From an uncultured Eubacteriales bacterium (GTDB lineage Bacteria; Bacillota; Clostridia; Oscillospirales; CAG-272), in NCBI GenBank assembly GCA_905205065.1, contig CAJLCI010000027.1, positions 1 through 33,866 of the forward strand: DNA of 33,866 nucleotides, given 5' to 3'. A program made the translations under genes and the position numbers. Under the pieces are notes generated by a model, which was not told the origin of the DNA, ran no database searches, and worked only from the letters and a program-made list of their open reading frames with translations. Shown piece by piece: positions 1 through 9,311 of this stretch. Numbering within the stretch: position 1 is the stretch's first letter; every line of letters begins with the position of its first letter.

Positions 1-581
1 AATATAAAAAATAAAAGAAATTTCATCTTCTGTCAAGTTCTGTTAAGATTCTCGCCTCTATACGCAGCGGATTCCATTAATTTTTTCAGTCATTAATATA
101 GAATATTTGTTCAGTACGTCTTATGCCGAGGACTGTCTTTTACTAAAAGAATCTTTTATTGTATTACTTAATTTTCAAGTACATGTACATTGTAACATTT
201 TTTAAAATTTGAGGTAAAACTATTGCTGTATGAAAAAAAATAAAGTATAATGAAAATATCGGTTTTATATTTATATTAGATGTATAAATTTATGTATTGT
301 TTTATAGCTAATTGTTATATTATTAATGACCGGAGCTTTTTAGTAAGAATTGATTGTTGTCGAGAGTTATTTTGTAAAAAATGTTTTTCCTCAAATAAAT
401 TATGTACTCACATAAGGTTATATAGGAAAACAATATAACTGTGTATGTGCAGTTTATATTCTCAGTTTCGCGGCTCGTCAGGGCGTGCTGTAATTATAGT
501 TTATTCTGTAATTGAAATTGTCTCGGCGGACGTAGGGTTGTATTTGACTAAAACAGAGCACGTTAGGAGTGGTGTTTGGAT
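1..581. other. Intergenic region upstream of the xpaC-like gene
   Basis: No open frame worth calling is seen in these 581 bases. The stretch is AT-rich. It holds a perfect 10-bp palindrome GTACATGTAC at 179-188, a weak AT-only hairpin at 136-150 (TCTTTT/AAAAGA with a 3-nt loop), and a good sigma-A-type promoter at 223-251. If that promoter drives the first gene, its leader is about 320 nt long. I see no further recognisable structure in that leader. Confidence 0.5.
223..251 (+). promoter_or_regulatory. Sigma-A-like promoter
   Basis: TTGCTG (223-228) and TATAAT (246-251) are separated by 17 bp, a near-consensus vegetative promoter pointing at the xpaC-like gene. The palindrome at 179-188 lies 34 bp upstream of the -35 box and could be an operator. 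Confidence 0.6.
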
Positions 582-1262
582 ATGGACGACAAAATGAAGA
601 AAAATACGGTATCCGGAGATTATGAGCTTCGCATAGTCCGTTCCCGCGCTCCGTATTACGGAGCGGTTATTTCGGTTCTACTGTGCGCGTTTCTATTGTT
701 TTCTTTTTCTGGAATTTCAAATTATTACAAATGTATTGTTTGTGTCGTTACAGCCGCTTTTATATTTTTTATTTTAAGAGCTGTATTTCCGCCGTCTCAG
801 ATAAGAGTAGCACTTCCTCATATTGTTGAGAAAAGCGGAAATTCGGATATTGATCGCCGCATTAGTGATGCTTATTCGTATTTGTACAGTATTGAGGCTT
901 CCGGAGGGAGAATAGTATCGTTTTCAGCTTCGCTTGCGTCTGATATCGCAGAGCTTACGACTGATATAAGAGTGATATTATCATATCTTGAAAAGCATCC
1001 TGACAGAATATCGCTTGTGAGAAGATTTATAGACCGCGTTATACCGATGCTTGATAAAATATGCAGGGCATATATTGAGTTTGCGGAGTCTGATACAGGC
1101 AGTGATACAAGAGCGGAAATAGAAGATTCTGTAACTTCGATGAAGCAGAGCTTTAAGCTTCAGATTGGTAAACTTTTTGCAGACCGTGAGCTCGATATCT
1201 CATCGGATATTGCCGTTCTCGAAAGTATACTCGGTCATAGCGGCTCCGGCGGTGAAAAATAA
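582..1262 (+). CDS. xpaC: XpaC-like membrane protein (5-bromo-4-chloroindolyl phosphate hydrolysis family)
   Basis: The protein has 226 residues. Residues about 26-65 hold two closely spaced hydrophobic segments with a short turn, and the rest is a polar helical region containing a stretch around RRFIDRVIPMLDK that resembles the XpaC family. The molecular function of XpaC proteins is not settled; the name comes from an indirect phosphate-ester phenotype. The main support is context: telA follows on the same strand after 224 bp, and xpaC-telA pairing is a known arrangement in Firmicutes. Start choice is uncertain. ATG at 582 lies 12 nt after AGGAG, while TTG at 576 lies 6 nt after it and would add two residues. 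Confidence 0.65.
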   Translation: MDDKMKKNTVSGDYELRIVRSRAPYYGAVISVLLCAFLLFSFSGISNYYKCIVCVVTAAFIFFILRAVFPPSQIRVALPHIVEKSGNSDIDRRISDAYSYLYSIEASGGRIVSFSASLASDIAELTTDIRVILSYLEKHPDRISLVRRFIDRVIPMLDKICRAYIEFAESDTGSDTRAEIEDSVTSMKQSFKLQIGKLFADRELDISSDIAVLESILGHSGSGGEK

Positions 1263-1486
1263 ATTTGAGTTTTAATTCGGATTAAAGTTTGGCAAGGATC
1301 TTTGATATGGTTTCGAACGGTCAATTCTGAAAATATATTTATTGCACTGTTTGCACTGTGACGTTTGGCATATGAAAATTTTGAGTTTTGTCTCATGACT
1401 TTTAATATTTGAACTATTATATTACAGTAATAAATTCAAGAAAATTGAGATCACACAGATATTTATGAAAGGTATGGTAATTAAAA

Positions 1487-2623
1487 ATGGAAAAAGAGAA
1501 TTATACCGACGGATCGGAGTTGTATCCTGAAGTTGTCTTGTCTTCAAACGCTGAAAATAAAAAGAGTCTGTCTCAGACTGGCGGTGTCAATGACATACCT
1601 CAGATAAAGGAGCGTCAGCTGACGGCCGAGGAAAGAATGGCTGTTGCGAATATTGAGGAGCAGATTAACCTTACTGATTCCGCAGCTGTTGCTGGGTTTG
1701 GATCAGGTTCTCAGCAAAAGGTTGCAGATTTTTCTGATTCAGCCCTTGAAAGCGTCAGAACTAAAAATCTCGGTGAGATTGGAGATATTGTTACAGACCT
1801 TATGGGCAAGCTGCAGAATTTTGAAGAGGACAAAGGCGGATTCAAGTTATTTCGCAGGGCTCAGAGCAAAATAGAAAATATGAAGGCCAAATACGGCAAG
1901 CTTGAAACAAGTATTGACGGAATATGCGAAGCACTTGAGGAGCATCAACTGCGTTTGACTAAGGATATTGCCGTGCTTGATAAACTTTATGACGTCAATC
2001 TTGCCAATTACAAGGAGCTTACACTTTATATTATTGCTGGAAGAAATAAATTGAATCGTGCGCGGGAAAATGACCTTGCACAGATGCTCAGACATGCGGA
2101 GGAAACCGGTCTTCCGGAGGATGCTCAGGCTGCTAATGATTTTTCTTCTCTGTGTGATCGTTTTGACAAACGGCTTCATGATCTTGAACTTACCCGTACC
2201 GTCGCGCTTCAGATGGCTCCTCAGATACGAATGATTCAGTCCAATGATACAGTGATGACTGAAAAGCTTCAGTCAACACTTGTAAATACTATCCCGCTTT
2301 GGAAAAGTCAGATGGTTATTTCGCTTGGCCTTGCACACTCTAAAAGCGCGCTTGATGCCCAGAGAGCGGTTAATGATGTGACAAACGAGCTTTTGCGTAA
2401 AAATGCAGAAGCGTTGAAAATTGCAACCGTTGAGACGGCAAAAGAAGCTGAGCGCGGAGTTGTAGATATTGATACACTGAAATATACAAATGAAATGCTG
2501 ATATCGACTCTTTCCGAGGTGCTTACAATACGCAGGGAAGGTGCTGAGCGAAGAAAGAATGCAGAAATTGAACTTGGTAAAATGGATGAGGAGCTGAGAA
2601 CAAAGCTTTTGGCAATTGAGTAG
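1487..2623 (+). CDS. telA: TelA/KlaA family (toxic anion resistance) protein
   Basis: A 378-residue, almost wholly helical cytoplasmic protein without a signal peptide or membrane segment. The sequence from about residue 95 onwards (LMGKLQNFEEDKGGFKLF, a helical block with LDKLYDVNLANYKELTLYI, then ELTRTVALQMAPQIRMIQ) is typical of the TelA family, and the length matches the usual 350-400 residues. TelA was named for tellurite resistance on plasmids, but in Firmicutes chromosomes it usually sits beside xpaC and is linked to envelope stress or antimicrobial tolerance; its biochemistry is unknown. The ATG follows GAAAGG at a rather long 14 nt. The neighbour upstream is the xpaC-like gene and downstream a TPM-domain lipoprotein, so the three probably serve one envelope-related task. 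Confidence 0.85.
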   Translation: MEKENYTDGSELYPEVVLSSNAENKKSLSQTGGVNDIPQIKERQLTAEERMAVANIEEQINLTDSAAVAGFGSGSQQKVADFSDSALESVRTKNLGEIGDIVTDLMGKLQNFEEDKGGFKLFRRAQSKIENMKAKYGKLETSIDGICEALEEHQLRLTKDIAVLDKLYDVNLANYKELTLYIIAGRNKLNRARENDLAQMLRHAEETGLPEDAQAANDFSSLCDRFDKRLHDLELTRTVALQMAPQIRMIQSNDTVMTEKLQSTLVNTIPLWKSQMVISLGLAHSKSALDAQRAVNDVTNELLRKNAEALKIATVETAKEAERGVVDIDTLKYTNEMLISTLSEVLTIRREGAERRKNAEIELGKMDEELRTKLLAIE

Positions 2624-2802
2624 TTTTTATTAGCCTGAAATGTTCATTGAATGAAAAGCAATGTCATTTTTTCTGGCGGTATAGTTTGTATGTAAAGTTT
2701 TTTGAAAATGGACGGATATATTTGGTCGGACAGAATGTTACATACGGGCTTTTAACGTATTTTTACCTGAAAATCAATAATATTTTGAGGATTTTCGTTA
2801 TA

Positions 2803-3708
2803 ATGAGGATTTATAATTCAGAATACAGGACAATAAAATATTGTTTAATTATATTCCTTTCGATGATATTGCTTACGGGCTGTCACACGGTTAAACCGGC
2901 ATCGGTTCCTAAGCCTACAGACGGATTTTATTCCGGGGATTTTGCCGGTGTTATATCGCCTGAGACCGAACAGCATATTTGTTCTCACTCATATGCTCTT
3001 GAACAGCTTACCGGTTCACAGATTGTAATTGTGACGGTAAGCGGGCTTGATGGAATTGCAATTGACCGATATGCCTCCGATATTTTTAATAGCTGGGGGA
3101 TAGGATCTTCAAAGGAGAATAATGGCGTTCTGCTTCTGATGGCTGTTTCCGAGGAGCAATATTGGATCATACAGGGTTCCGGACTTGAGGAATACCTTAG
3201 CAGTGCGGTTTTGAAGTCGATGCTGAATGAATTTCTTGAGCCTAATTTTGCGAACGGGGATTATGACGGCGGAGCAAAAAACATGTTCGACGCTCTTTAT
3301 TCGAAACTGTGCAGCTACTACTCAGTAGTTCCGCAAATCGATTCATCGTCCGGAGGTTATGATAGTTCGCAGAAATCTGTATCGAATATATTTATAAACA
3401 TTTTTTTAGCTTGTGCAATATTTATAATTGTAATTTCATTTTTGCGCATGATATTAAAAGGGCATCTAAGGAGATCAAGACGCAGGAGAGGCCGCCGGAG
3501 AACTGTTCGGAGATACGGTGCAAATACCGCTTGTCCTCCAAACCATGCTTTAAAATTGGAACGTAAACAAAATTCGGTTCGCGAATCAGGTGCGATACGC
3601 GGACTGGACAGAAGGACTTCACATTCGGGAACAAAAACTGAAAAAATCAGAAACAGTGATGATTTCCCACACAGATCTGAAAACGGCCGCAGAATGAACC
3701 GCCGCTGA
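2803..3708 (+). CDS. TPM-domain lipoprotein with C-terminal membrane anchor and Arg-rich tail
   Basis: Starting at ATG 2803 gives 301 residues with a classic lipoprotein signal: hydrophobic core, then LLTGC with the lipidated cysteine at residue 27. Residues about 45-170 form a TPM (YgcG-like) domain: a DFAGVISPETEQHI entry, a QIVIVTVSGLDG strand, the NNGVLLLMAVSE block, and YWIIQGSGLEEYL. A transmembrane segment lies near residues 195-215, followed by a strongly basic tail rich in Arg. TPM domains are extracytoplasmic and have been tied to phosphatase-like and photosystem-repair roles, but no activity can be assigned here. A longer reading from TTG 2647 would bury the lipobox 79 residues from the N-terminus, so I reject it. 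GAGG at 2787 is the likely ribosome site, 12 nt from the ATG. Confidence 0.75.
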   Translation: MRIYNSEYRTIKYCLIIFLSMILLTGCHTVKPASVPKPTDGFYSGDFAGVISPETEQHICSHSYALEQLTGSQIVIVTVSGLDGIAIDRYASDIFNSWGIGSSKENNGVLLLMAVSEEQYWIIQGSGLEEYLSSAVLKSMLNEFLEPNFANGDYDGGAKNMFDALYSKLCSYYSVVPQIDSSSGGYDSSQKSVSNIFINIFLACAIFIIVISFLRMILKGHLRRSRRRRGRRRTVRRYGANTACPPNHALKLERKQNSVRESGAIRGLDRRTSHSGTKTEKIRNSDDFPHRSENGRRMNRR

Positions 3709-3775
3709 AAACCGTAAAATTTAAATTAAATGTAAATATAGGTGTCGCATTATGAGGTCCATTAATGTGTTTTTA

Positions 3776-3817
3776 ATAGTTTAAGTGTTTCATTTTATAG
3801 TTTGAGTACTTCATTCT
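3776..3817. repeat. Two tandem 21-bp repeats
   Basis: Copies at 3776-3796 and 3797-3817 match at 17 of 21 positions (both begin ATAGTTT and contain TTCATT). They lie in the 214-bp gap just upstream of the MATE transporter start and could be a binding site or simple slippage. Confidence 0.5.
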
Positions 3818-3922
3818 TCCGCGGCGTTACAGCACAATATCAGAATGAGCCTTACAATATTTCAGATTATTTATAATGGATTTGCTGCTGTTCCCCCAAA
3901 TAATGTTAATAGAACTTTAGAT

Positions 3923-5281
3923 ATGTTGGTTACAAAAGATAAGAATTTTTACAGAACCATAGTGACATTAGCTATTCCGATGGTTTTGCAGAATTTAATT
4001 ACATATTCGGTAGGACTTGCCGATAATATTATGATAGGTGCTCTTGGCGACAGCGCTGTTTCCGGCGTATATATGGCAGGACAGATACAGACAGTTTTGC
4101 AGGTGATCAGCGGTGGTATAGAAGGTGCAATTCTGCTGCTTTCCTCACAGTACTGGGGGAAAAAAGACCGTGAAAGCATATGCCGCATAGTGTCTATAGG
4201 GATTTGGTGTTCTGCAATTACAGGTATTATTTTTTCATTTATTTCAGCCCTTTTTCCTCGGACAGTGCTTTCTGTTTTTACGAATGAAACAGCTGTTATA
4301 GAAAGCGGTATGGAATACCTTTCTGCAATGTGCTATTCATATGTGTTTTTCTGTATTACGCAGGCTTTGATTGCTTCAATGAGGAGTGTTGAGGCCGCAG
4401 GAATCGGTTTATTTGTTTCGTTTTGCTCGCTTTGCATAGATGTTCTTCTCAATTATATTTTAATTTTCGGAAAATTCGGATTTCCGTCTATGGGAATAAA
4501 GGGCGCGGCTATTGCCACGCTTGCCGCAAGGATTTGCGAAACGGTAATAATGTTTATATATGTCAGGCATATTGACAGGAAGCTTAGGTTCAGACCTAAA
4601 ATGCTTTTTAAAATAGATACCGTTTTTTTACATGATTTTTTCAGGTATGGTTTGCCGATTATTGCAGGGCAGCTTGTTTGGGGGGCAAATCTTGCGGGAA
4701 GCTCGATGATTGTAGGGCATTTTTACGGAGAAAGTGTGATTACTGCTGTAAGTCTATCGGGTACCGTCAATAATTTGATGTATGTCTGCATGAACGGTCT
4801 ATCGGGCGCGGTTGGTATAGTAATAGGCAAGACGGTAGGAACGGGGGAACTTTCGAAAATACGTGAGTACTCACGTACGGTTCAGATAATTTTTGTTATT
4901 CTTGGTTTGCTTACAAGTCTGCTTTTTTCTGTAATTTGCAATCCTTTTATCGGCTTGTATTCAATTACTGCCGAAGCGGCAGAATTTTCAAGGCAGTTAA
5001 TTCATGTTTTGTGTTTTACCTGTATTGGAACCTGTTATGAGTGCGGATGTCTGTTCGGACTTGTGAAATCAGGAGGAGATGTAAGCTTTGTTTTTATAAA
5101 CGATATGATTTTTGTTTTTCTTGTCGTTCTTCCGTCTGCTTATATAGCTGCCTCGTTAGGGCTTCAGCCTTGGATTGTATTTCTCTGTTTAAAGTCAGAT
5201 CAGATTCTAAAGTGTATAGTCGCGTTTTTTAAGATTAGAAAATATAACTGGATGAAAAATCTTACCCGCGGAGCTGACTGA
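3923..5281 (+). CDS. MATE-family multidrug/metabolite efflux transporter
   Basis: From ATG 3923 the product has 452 residues and about twelve hydrophobic segments, the standard MATE length and topology. The N-terminus KDKNFYRTIVTLAIPMVLQ followed by SVGLADNIMIGALGDSAVSG is the usual MATE opening, and the second half repeats it with FRYGLPIIAGQLVWG. MATE proteins export cationic drugs or metabolites in exchange for Na+ or H+. An earlier in-frame ATG at 3845 would add 26 residues unlike the family, so I prefer 3923, although neither start has a strong Shine-Dalgarno site. No neighbouring regulator indicates a substrate. An intrinsic terminator lies about 100 bp downstream. Confidence 0.9.
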   Translation: MLVTKDKNFYRTIVTLAIPMVLQNLITYSVGLADNIMIGALGDSAVSGVYMAGQIQTVLQVISGGIEGAILLLSSQYWGKKDRESICRIVSIGIWCSAITGIIFSFISALFPRTVLSVFTNETAVIESGMEYLSAMCYSYVFFCITQALIASMRSVEAAGIGLFVSFCSLCIDVLLNYILIFGKFGFPSMGIKGAAIATLAARICETVIMFIYVRHIDRKLRFRPKMLFKIDTVFLHDFFRYGLPIIAGQLVWGANLAGSSMIVGHFYGESVITAVSLSGTVNNLMYVCMNGLSGAVGIVIGKTVGTGELSKIREYSRTVQIIFVILGLLTSLLFSVICNPFIGLYSITAEAAEFSRQLIHVLCFTCIGTCYECGCLFGLVKSGGDVSFVFINDMIFVFLVVLPSAYIAASLGLQPWIVFLCLKSDQILKCIVAFFKIRKYNWMKNLTRGAD

Positions 5282-5384
5282 AAAGATTTTGAAAGTGCAA
5301 ACTCTTCTGATTATATATTATATAAGGCTTTCACGGCTTTATCTAAGATATGTAAAATCACTGAATTTGATAATACAAAACTGT

Positions 5385-5415
5385 AAATCCGCATAAATTA
5401 ATGCGGATTTTTTTT
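5385..5415 (+). terminator. Intrinsic terminator after the MATE gene
   Basis: A perfect 10-bp stem AAATCCGCAT/ATGCGGATTT with loop AAATTA is followed directly by a run of T. Confidence 0.85.
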
Positions 5416-5504
5416 GCAAATTATTATATTCATTATTTCGGTTGTGATTATATTTGACGGCTTTAACAATAATTTTCCACTTTATAAAAATATTGAGTAA
5501 TCTA

Positions 5505-5533
5505 TTGAATTTTATACAGATTAGGTATATAAT
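5505..5533 (+). promoter_or_regulatory. Sigma-A-like promoter of the decarboxylase operon
   Basis: TTGAAT (5505-5510), 17-bp spacer, TATAAT (5528-5533). It points at the carboxyltransferase gene at 5699. Confidence 0.7.
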
Positions 5534-5698
5534 ATTTATAGATAGAATTTAAAATGGGGGAGTGTGGCAAACACGATATTTTCATGGCAATGGACAGTTA
5601 AGTAAATATAATATTTTTATAGCTGATTTATTTTTACAATACCGAATTCTTTATTTGTAAAGGACTCATTTTCATATAAGGAGGATGATTGACACAGA

Positions 5699-7117
5699 AT
5701 GGAAAGACTGAAAAGACAGGTGTCCTTTGGACTTCCAGAAAAAAAGTCCGCAGACAATTGTGCGGCATCTCTAATCAGAGGGCTGTTCGGAGCTACATTT
5801 GTTGAACTTGGAGCTTATCACGGTTCACGAGATGCAGACGGAAAACCTGTATTATGTAACACTATAACAGGTTATGGGGCTGTAGACGAGGCTCTTGTAT
5901 ATGCATTTGCTCAGGACGGATCTGATCGTGACGGAGCGGTGTCGGCTGTTTCTGCCGAAAAAATAGTTTCAATTATAAACAGATCTAACAATGAGTGCGC
6001 CCCGCTTGTCGGATTTTTTGACAGCTGCGGCGCTCAGCTTTACGACGGCATGGCGGCGCTTTCTGGCTATGGCAAAATCATGAATGCCATAGCCAGAAAG
6101 CGCGGACGTGGACCGATGATAGCGGTTATAACGGGAAGCTGCACCGGCGGACTTGCCGTTATTGCCGAAATGTTTGATGTCGTAATAGCAATTCATGACG
6201 CTAAATTTTATGTAAATCCAACTTATATAGCGCGGGATGCGCTTAAGGAACAGGGAATTTCTGCGCCGGAGCTTGGAACTGCTTCAGCTGCGGCGATTCG
6301 GGGAGAGATTTCTCTGCTTTGCAAGGACACCGACGACGCAATTTCTTCCATTTCAAAGCTGCTGAGTTTTATTGCATATCCTGAAGGGGAGACTTCCGAC
6401 AGTTTTGACAGGCTGACAGAAAGGGCTGTACAGCTGTTTGCTTCCTCGGAATACGATTCTCATGAGATTATAGAAGAGATATGTGATGACGGTAATTATT
6501 TTGAAAGCCATCCGGGATACGCAAATGAGCTATTGACTGTTTTTGGGCGTATTTGCGGAGATACTGTTGCAATTGTGTCATCAAATCCGTCGCATCATCA
6601 GGGGCTGCTTTCTGAGCGTGCCGCAAGGAAAGCCGCTGACTTTATAAATTTTGCAAACTCATTGAAGATACCTGTAGTTACTCTTGTAGATACCGAGGGA
6701 TTTGATACTACGGCGCACACCGAGCTTGAACGTACCGCGTCTCATATGGCGTCGCTTGCATACGCTTATGCTTCCGTTGCCAATACACATATAACAGTAG
6801 TGACGGGAAGGGCATACGGTACGGCGTCTGTTATACTTGGCTCTCGGGCTCTCGGCGCAGATATATGTCTGGCAGTTGAGGATGCCGATATGAGCATACT
6901 CGATCCTGATACGGTTGTTCAGTTTATTTACGGGGATGAAATCGATTCATCTTCAGATCCTTTAGGGGAGAGACAGAGACGGGTGAACGAATGGAAAAAG
7001 GTTCATGCGGGAACTGTTGAAGCTGCTATGTACGGAGATATTGATGATGTGATTAATCCCGCTGAGCTTCGCGCAAGGATTGCGGCAGCTGTTAAGGAGT
7101 GCAGACAAAGCTGTTAA
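5699..7117 (+). CDS. Acyl-CoA-type biotin carboxyltransferase (methylmalonyl-CoA decarboxylase alpha-like)
   Basis: A 472-residue member of the propionyl/methylmalonyl/glutaconyl-CoA carboxyltransferase family, with two crotonase-like halves. The first half has the oxyanion-type turn GSCTGG at about residues 146-151; the second has GRAYGTASVILGSRALGAD starting near residue 370. Such enzymes move CO2 between an acyl-CoA and the biotin of the carrier protein. The protein is somewhat shorter than the usual 510-520 residues and its N-terminus lacks the canonical ARERI stretch. The AWP motif that normally follows LGAD is replaced by AVEDADMSILDP. The acyl-CoA substrate therefore cannot be read off. 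It opens the five-gene operon and has AAGGAGG upstream, although 14 nt from the ATG. An upstream in-frame TGA excludes an earlier start. Confidence 0.8.
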   Translation: MERLKRQVSFGLPEKKSADNCAASLIRGLFGATFVELGAYHGSRDADGKPVLCNTITGYGAVDEALVYAFAQDGSDRDGAVSAVSAEKIVSIINRSNNECAPLVGFFDSCGAQLYDGMAALSGYGKIMNAIARKRGRGPMIAVITGSCTGGLAVIAEMFDVVIAIHDAKFYVNPTYIARDALKEQGISAPELGTASAAAIRGEISLLCKDTDDAISSISKLLSFIAYPEGETSDSFDRLTERAVQLFASSEYDSHEIIEEICDDGNYFESHPGYANELLTVFGRICGDTVAIVSSNPSHHQGLLSERAARKAADFINFANSLKIPVVTLVDTEGFDTTAHTELERTASHMASLAYAYASVANTHITVVTGRAYGTASVILGSRALGADICLAVEDADMSILDPDTVVQFIYGDEIDSSSDPLGERQRRVNEWKKVHAGTVEAAMYGDIDDVINPAELRARIAAAVKECRQSC

Positions 7118-7157
7118 TATGAAATTTTAATATATTGGAAAGGCGGTGGAGATTGGT

Positions 7158-7556
7158 ATGATAGAGTTAATGGCAGCGGCATCCGGAGGGGGCGTTTCAT
7201 CTTCGATTGACCGCGGAGTACCGATGGCAGAACGGCTTCTGCTTGGACTGCAGACAACGCTTCTGGGATTGGGAACGGTTTTCAGTGTGCTTATAATACT
7301 TATGTGTGTGCTGTTTCTGTTCAGGCTTTTCTTCTATTCTATTCCGAACAGACGTAATAAAAACAAAAATGTAGTCGATTCCTCTGTTAATGATGAGTCG
7401 GAAGCGACAGTTCCGTTAGTTTCCGCATCAGACAATAACGGTGAAGTTGCTGCTGCGATTGCCGCTGCGGTATCGCTTTATCTTGAGGCGGAGTCGGCAG
7501 AGAACTGCATGGATGAGAAAACTTCTTTTCGTGTTGTAAATTTCAGACGCAGATAA
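7158..7556 (+). CDS. OadG-like gamma subunit of a sodium-pump decarboxylase
   Basis: A small protein of 132 residues with one strong membrane segment at about residues 27-60 (TTLLGLGTVFSVLIILMCVLFLF) and a polar C-terminal part, the pattern of the OadG/MmdD gamma subunits that anchor the carboxyltransferase to the membrane beta subunit. Sequence conservation in this family is low, so the call rests on topology, the LGLGTVFSVLIILM segment and gene order. The reading frame also offers GTG at 7146, but AGGCGGTGGAG lies 6 nt before ATG 7158, which I take as the start. It sits 40 bp after the carboxyltransferase gene and 149 bp before the biotin carrier gene. Confidence 0.75.
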   Translation: MIELMAAASGGGVSSSIDRGVPMAERLLLGLQTTLLGLGTVFSVLIILMCVLFLFRLFFYSIPNRRNKNKNVVDSSVNDESEATVPLVSASDNNGEVAAAIAAAVSLYLEAESAENCMDEKTSFRVVNFRRR

Positions 7557-7705
7557 GAAATGCATTTTTTATATATTAATAATATTTTATAAATTAAAAA
7601 TATGAATACAAAATTTCTTTACCTGTTGTATTTCTTTTAATTTGCTGAATTTCTTTTTATCATATGCTTGCGTCGCTGCAATTTTTATGAAAGGGATAAT
7701 ATAAA

Positions 7706-8071
7706 ATGAGAACTTTTAATGTTAAAGTAAACGGAGTGCTTTATGAGGTTGAGGTTGAAGAGACGGGAACGGGAAACACGGCGGATTCTTCGGCGAAGAC
7801 CGTGCCTAATGTGTCTTCTTCTGTGCCTTCTCCTAAGTCGGGAGAAGCCGTGGCAGGCAATATCAAGGTTAAAGCTCCAATGCCCGGTAAGCTTATAAAA
7901 ATTAACTGTAAAGCAGGTCAGAGCGTTAAGCGCGGTGAAATTTTATGCCTGCTTGAAGCAATGAAAATGGAAAATGAAATTTTTGCTCCCTGCGACGGAA
8001 CTATAGCTACGGTTGAGGCTTCACAGGGAGACACAGTTGCTGGTGATGCTCTTCTCTTTACTTTGAAGTGA
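7706..8071 (+). CDS. Biotin carboxyl carrier protein of the decarboxylase
   Basis: A 121-residue protein. An N-terminal strand region (residues 1-20) and a flexible Ser/Pro/Ala linker (about 21-52) lead to a biotinyl domain ending at the C-terminus. The biotinylation motif EAMKMENE is intact with the acceptor lysine at residue 87, and APMPGKL and GDTV are the usual flanking turns. It carries CO2 between the carboxyltransferases and the beta subunit. It resembles the 1.3S subunit of transcarboxylase and the gamma/biotin subunits of methylmalonyl-CoA decarboxylase. AAAGGGAT precedes the ATG. The next gene in the operon is the sodium pump. Confidence 0.93.
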   Translation: MRTFNVKVNGVLYEVEVEETGTGNTADSSAKTVPNVSSSVPSPKSGEAVAGNIKVKAPMPGKLIKINCKAGQSVKRGEILCLLEAMKMENEIFAPCDGTIATVEASQGDTVAGDALLFTLK

Positions 8072-8129
8072 TTAGCTTGTTATATATAACATTTATTTAA
8101 CAAAAACCAGACAGAATGGACTGAAACAT

Positions 8130-9311
8130 ATGTTGGAAACTATAAAAAACTTTCTTGAAACAACTGGCATAGCAAACATGGCGAATGGAGATACGCCGGT
8201 TTATAAATATCTGATTATGTATGTTATAATCGGAGTACTGTTTTATCTTGCGGTAGTTAAAAAATTTGAACCTTTGCTTCTGCTTCCGATAGCCTTTGGA
8301 ATGTTGCTTGCAAATCTTCCCGGCGCGGAGCTTTTTCATATGGATTTTTTTCTTGAAGAGCATCCTGACTATGGAATGATACTTAGGCAAGGCGGACTTC
8401 TTGATCTTTTGTATATAGGCGTTAAGCTCGGTATATATCCGTCCTTAATATTTATGGGTGTAGGTGCGATGACCGATTTTACACCTCTTATTGCGGATCC
8501 AAAATCGCTCTTGCTCGGAGCCGCGGCGCAGTTTGGAGTTTTTGCCGCATTTACCGGAGCTCTTGCAATCGGATTTACTTCTGCTGCGGCCGCGGCAATC
8601 GGTATTATAGGAGGTGCCGACGGTCCCACTGCGATTTTGGTTACAAAAATTCTTGCACCTCAGCTTCTCGGAGCGATTGCGGTCGCCGCATACTCGTATA
8701 TGGCGCTGATTCCGGTTATACAGCCGCCACTTATGCGCGCTTTTACTACAAAAAAGGAACGCCTTATTCATATGGAGCGTCCCAGGCCTGTAAAGCGTAT
8801 TGAGATTATACTTTTTCCTATTGTTGTAACGCTTGTGGTAAGCCTGATAGTTCCTTCGGCAACCCCTCTTGTCGGTTTTCTGATGCTTGGAAATTTGTTT
8901 AATGTGTCCGGTGTTACTGAAAGGCTTTCAAAAACTGTTCAGAATGAGCTTATCAATATTGTAACTATAATGCTCGGTGTTACTGTCGGCGGAACGGCAA
9001 GTGCTGAAAATTTTCTTTCATTTGAAACTTTGTCTATTTTGTTTCTCGGACTTGCGGCGTTTTGCCTTTCTACAATCGGCGGTGTTCTTCTCGGAAAGCT
9101 TATGTGCTTTATCACACACGGCAAGGTTAATCCGCTTATAGGCTCGGCCGGGGTATCTGCAGTTCCGATGGCTGCGCGTGTTGCTCAGACTGTAGGACAA
9201 AAGGAGGATCCCACAAATTTTCTTCTAATGAATGCAATGGGACCGAATGTTGCCGGGGTTATAGGTTCGGCTGTGGCTGCCGGGGTTTTGCTTGCTCAGT
9301 TTGCCGGATAA
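8130..9311 (+). CDS. Sodium-pump decarboxylase beta subunit (OadB/MmdB/GcdB family)
   Basis: A 393-residue polytopic membrane protein. The family hallmarks are present: GVGAMTDFTPLIADPK near residues 111-125, IIGGADGPTAI with the Na+-binding aspartate at residue 164, and NAMGPNVAGVIGSAVAAG at the C-terminus. The subunit decarboxylates carboxybiotin on the carrier and couples this to Na+ export, so it is the energy-conserving part of the complex. The length agrees with the family. The start at ATG 8130 has only a weak ribosome site (GGACTG). The family does not distinguish oxaloacetate, methylmalonyl-CoA or glutaconyl-CoA systems; that depends on the carboxyltransferase, and this operon has two. 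Confidence 0.95.
   Translation: MLETIKNFLETTGIANMANGDTPVYKYLIMYVIIGVLFYLAVVKKFEPLLLLPIAFGMLLANLPGAELFHMDFFLEEHPDYGMILRQGGLLDLLYIGVKLGIYPSLIFMGVGAMTDFTPLIADPKSLLLGAAAQFGVFAAFTGALAIGFTSAAAAAIGIIGGADGPTAILVTKILAPQLLGAIAVAAYSYMALIPVIQPPLMRAFTTKKERLIHMERPRPVKRIEIILFPIVVTLVVSLIVPSATPLVGFLMLGNLFNVSGVTERLSKTVQNELINIVTIMLGVTVGGTASAENFLSFETLSILFLGLAAFCLSTIGGVLLGKLMCFITHGKVNPLIGSAGVSAVPMAARVAQTVGQKEDPTNFLLMNAMGPNVAGVIGSAVAAGVLLAQFAG

Larger units (their letters stand above)
5282..5698. other. Intergenic region: terminator then decarboxylase promoter
   Basis: The 417-bp gap holds a strong intrinsic terminator (5385-5415) and a near-consensus promoter (5505-5533). The remaining sequence is AT-rich. The expected leader of the decarboxylase operon is about 160 nt and I see no riboswitch-like fold in it. 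Confidence 0.6.

Noticed and set aside
2647..2802. Upstream TTG extension of the TPM lipoprotein
   Set aside because: It would place the lipobox far from the N-terminus; the ATG at 2803 gives a normal lipoprotein signal.
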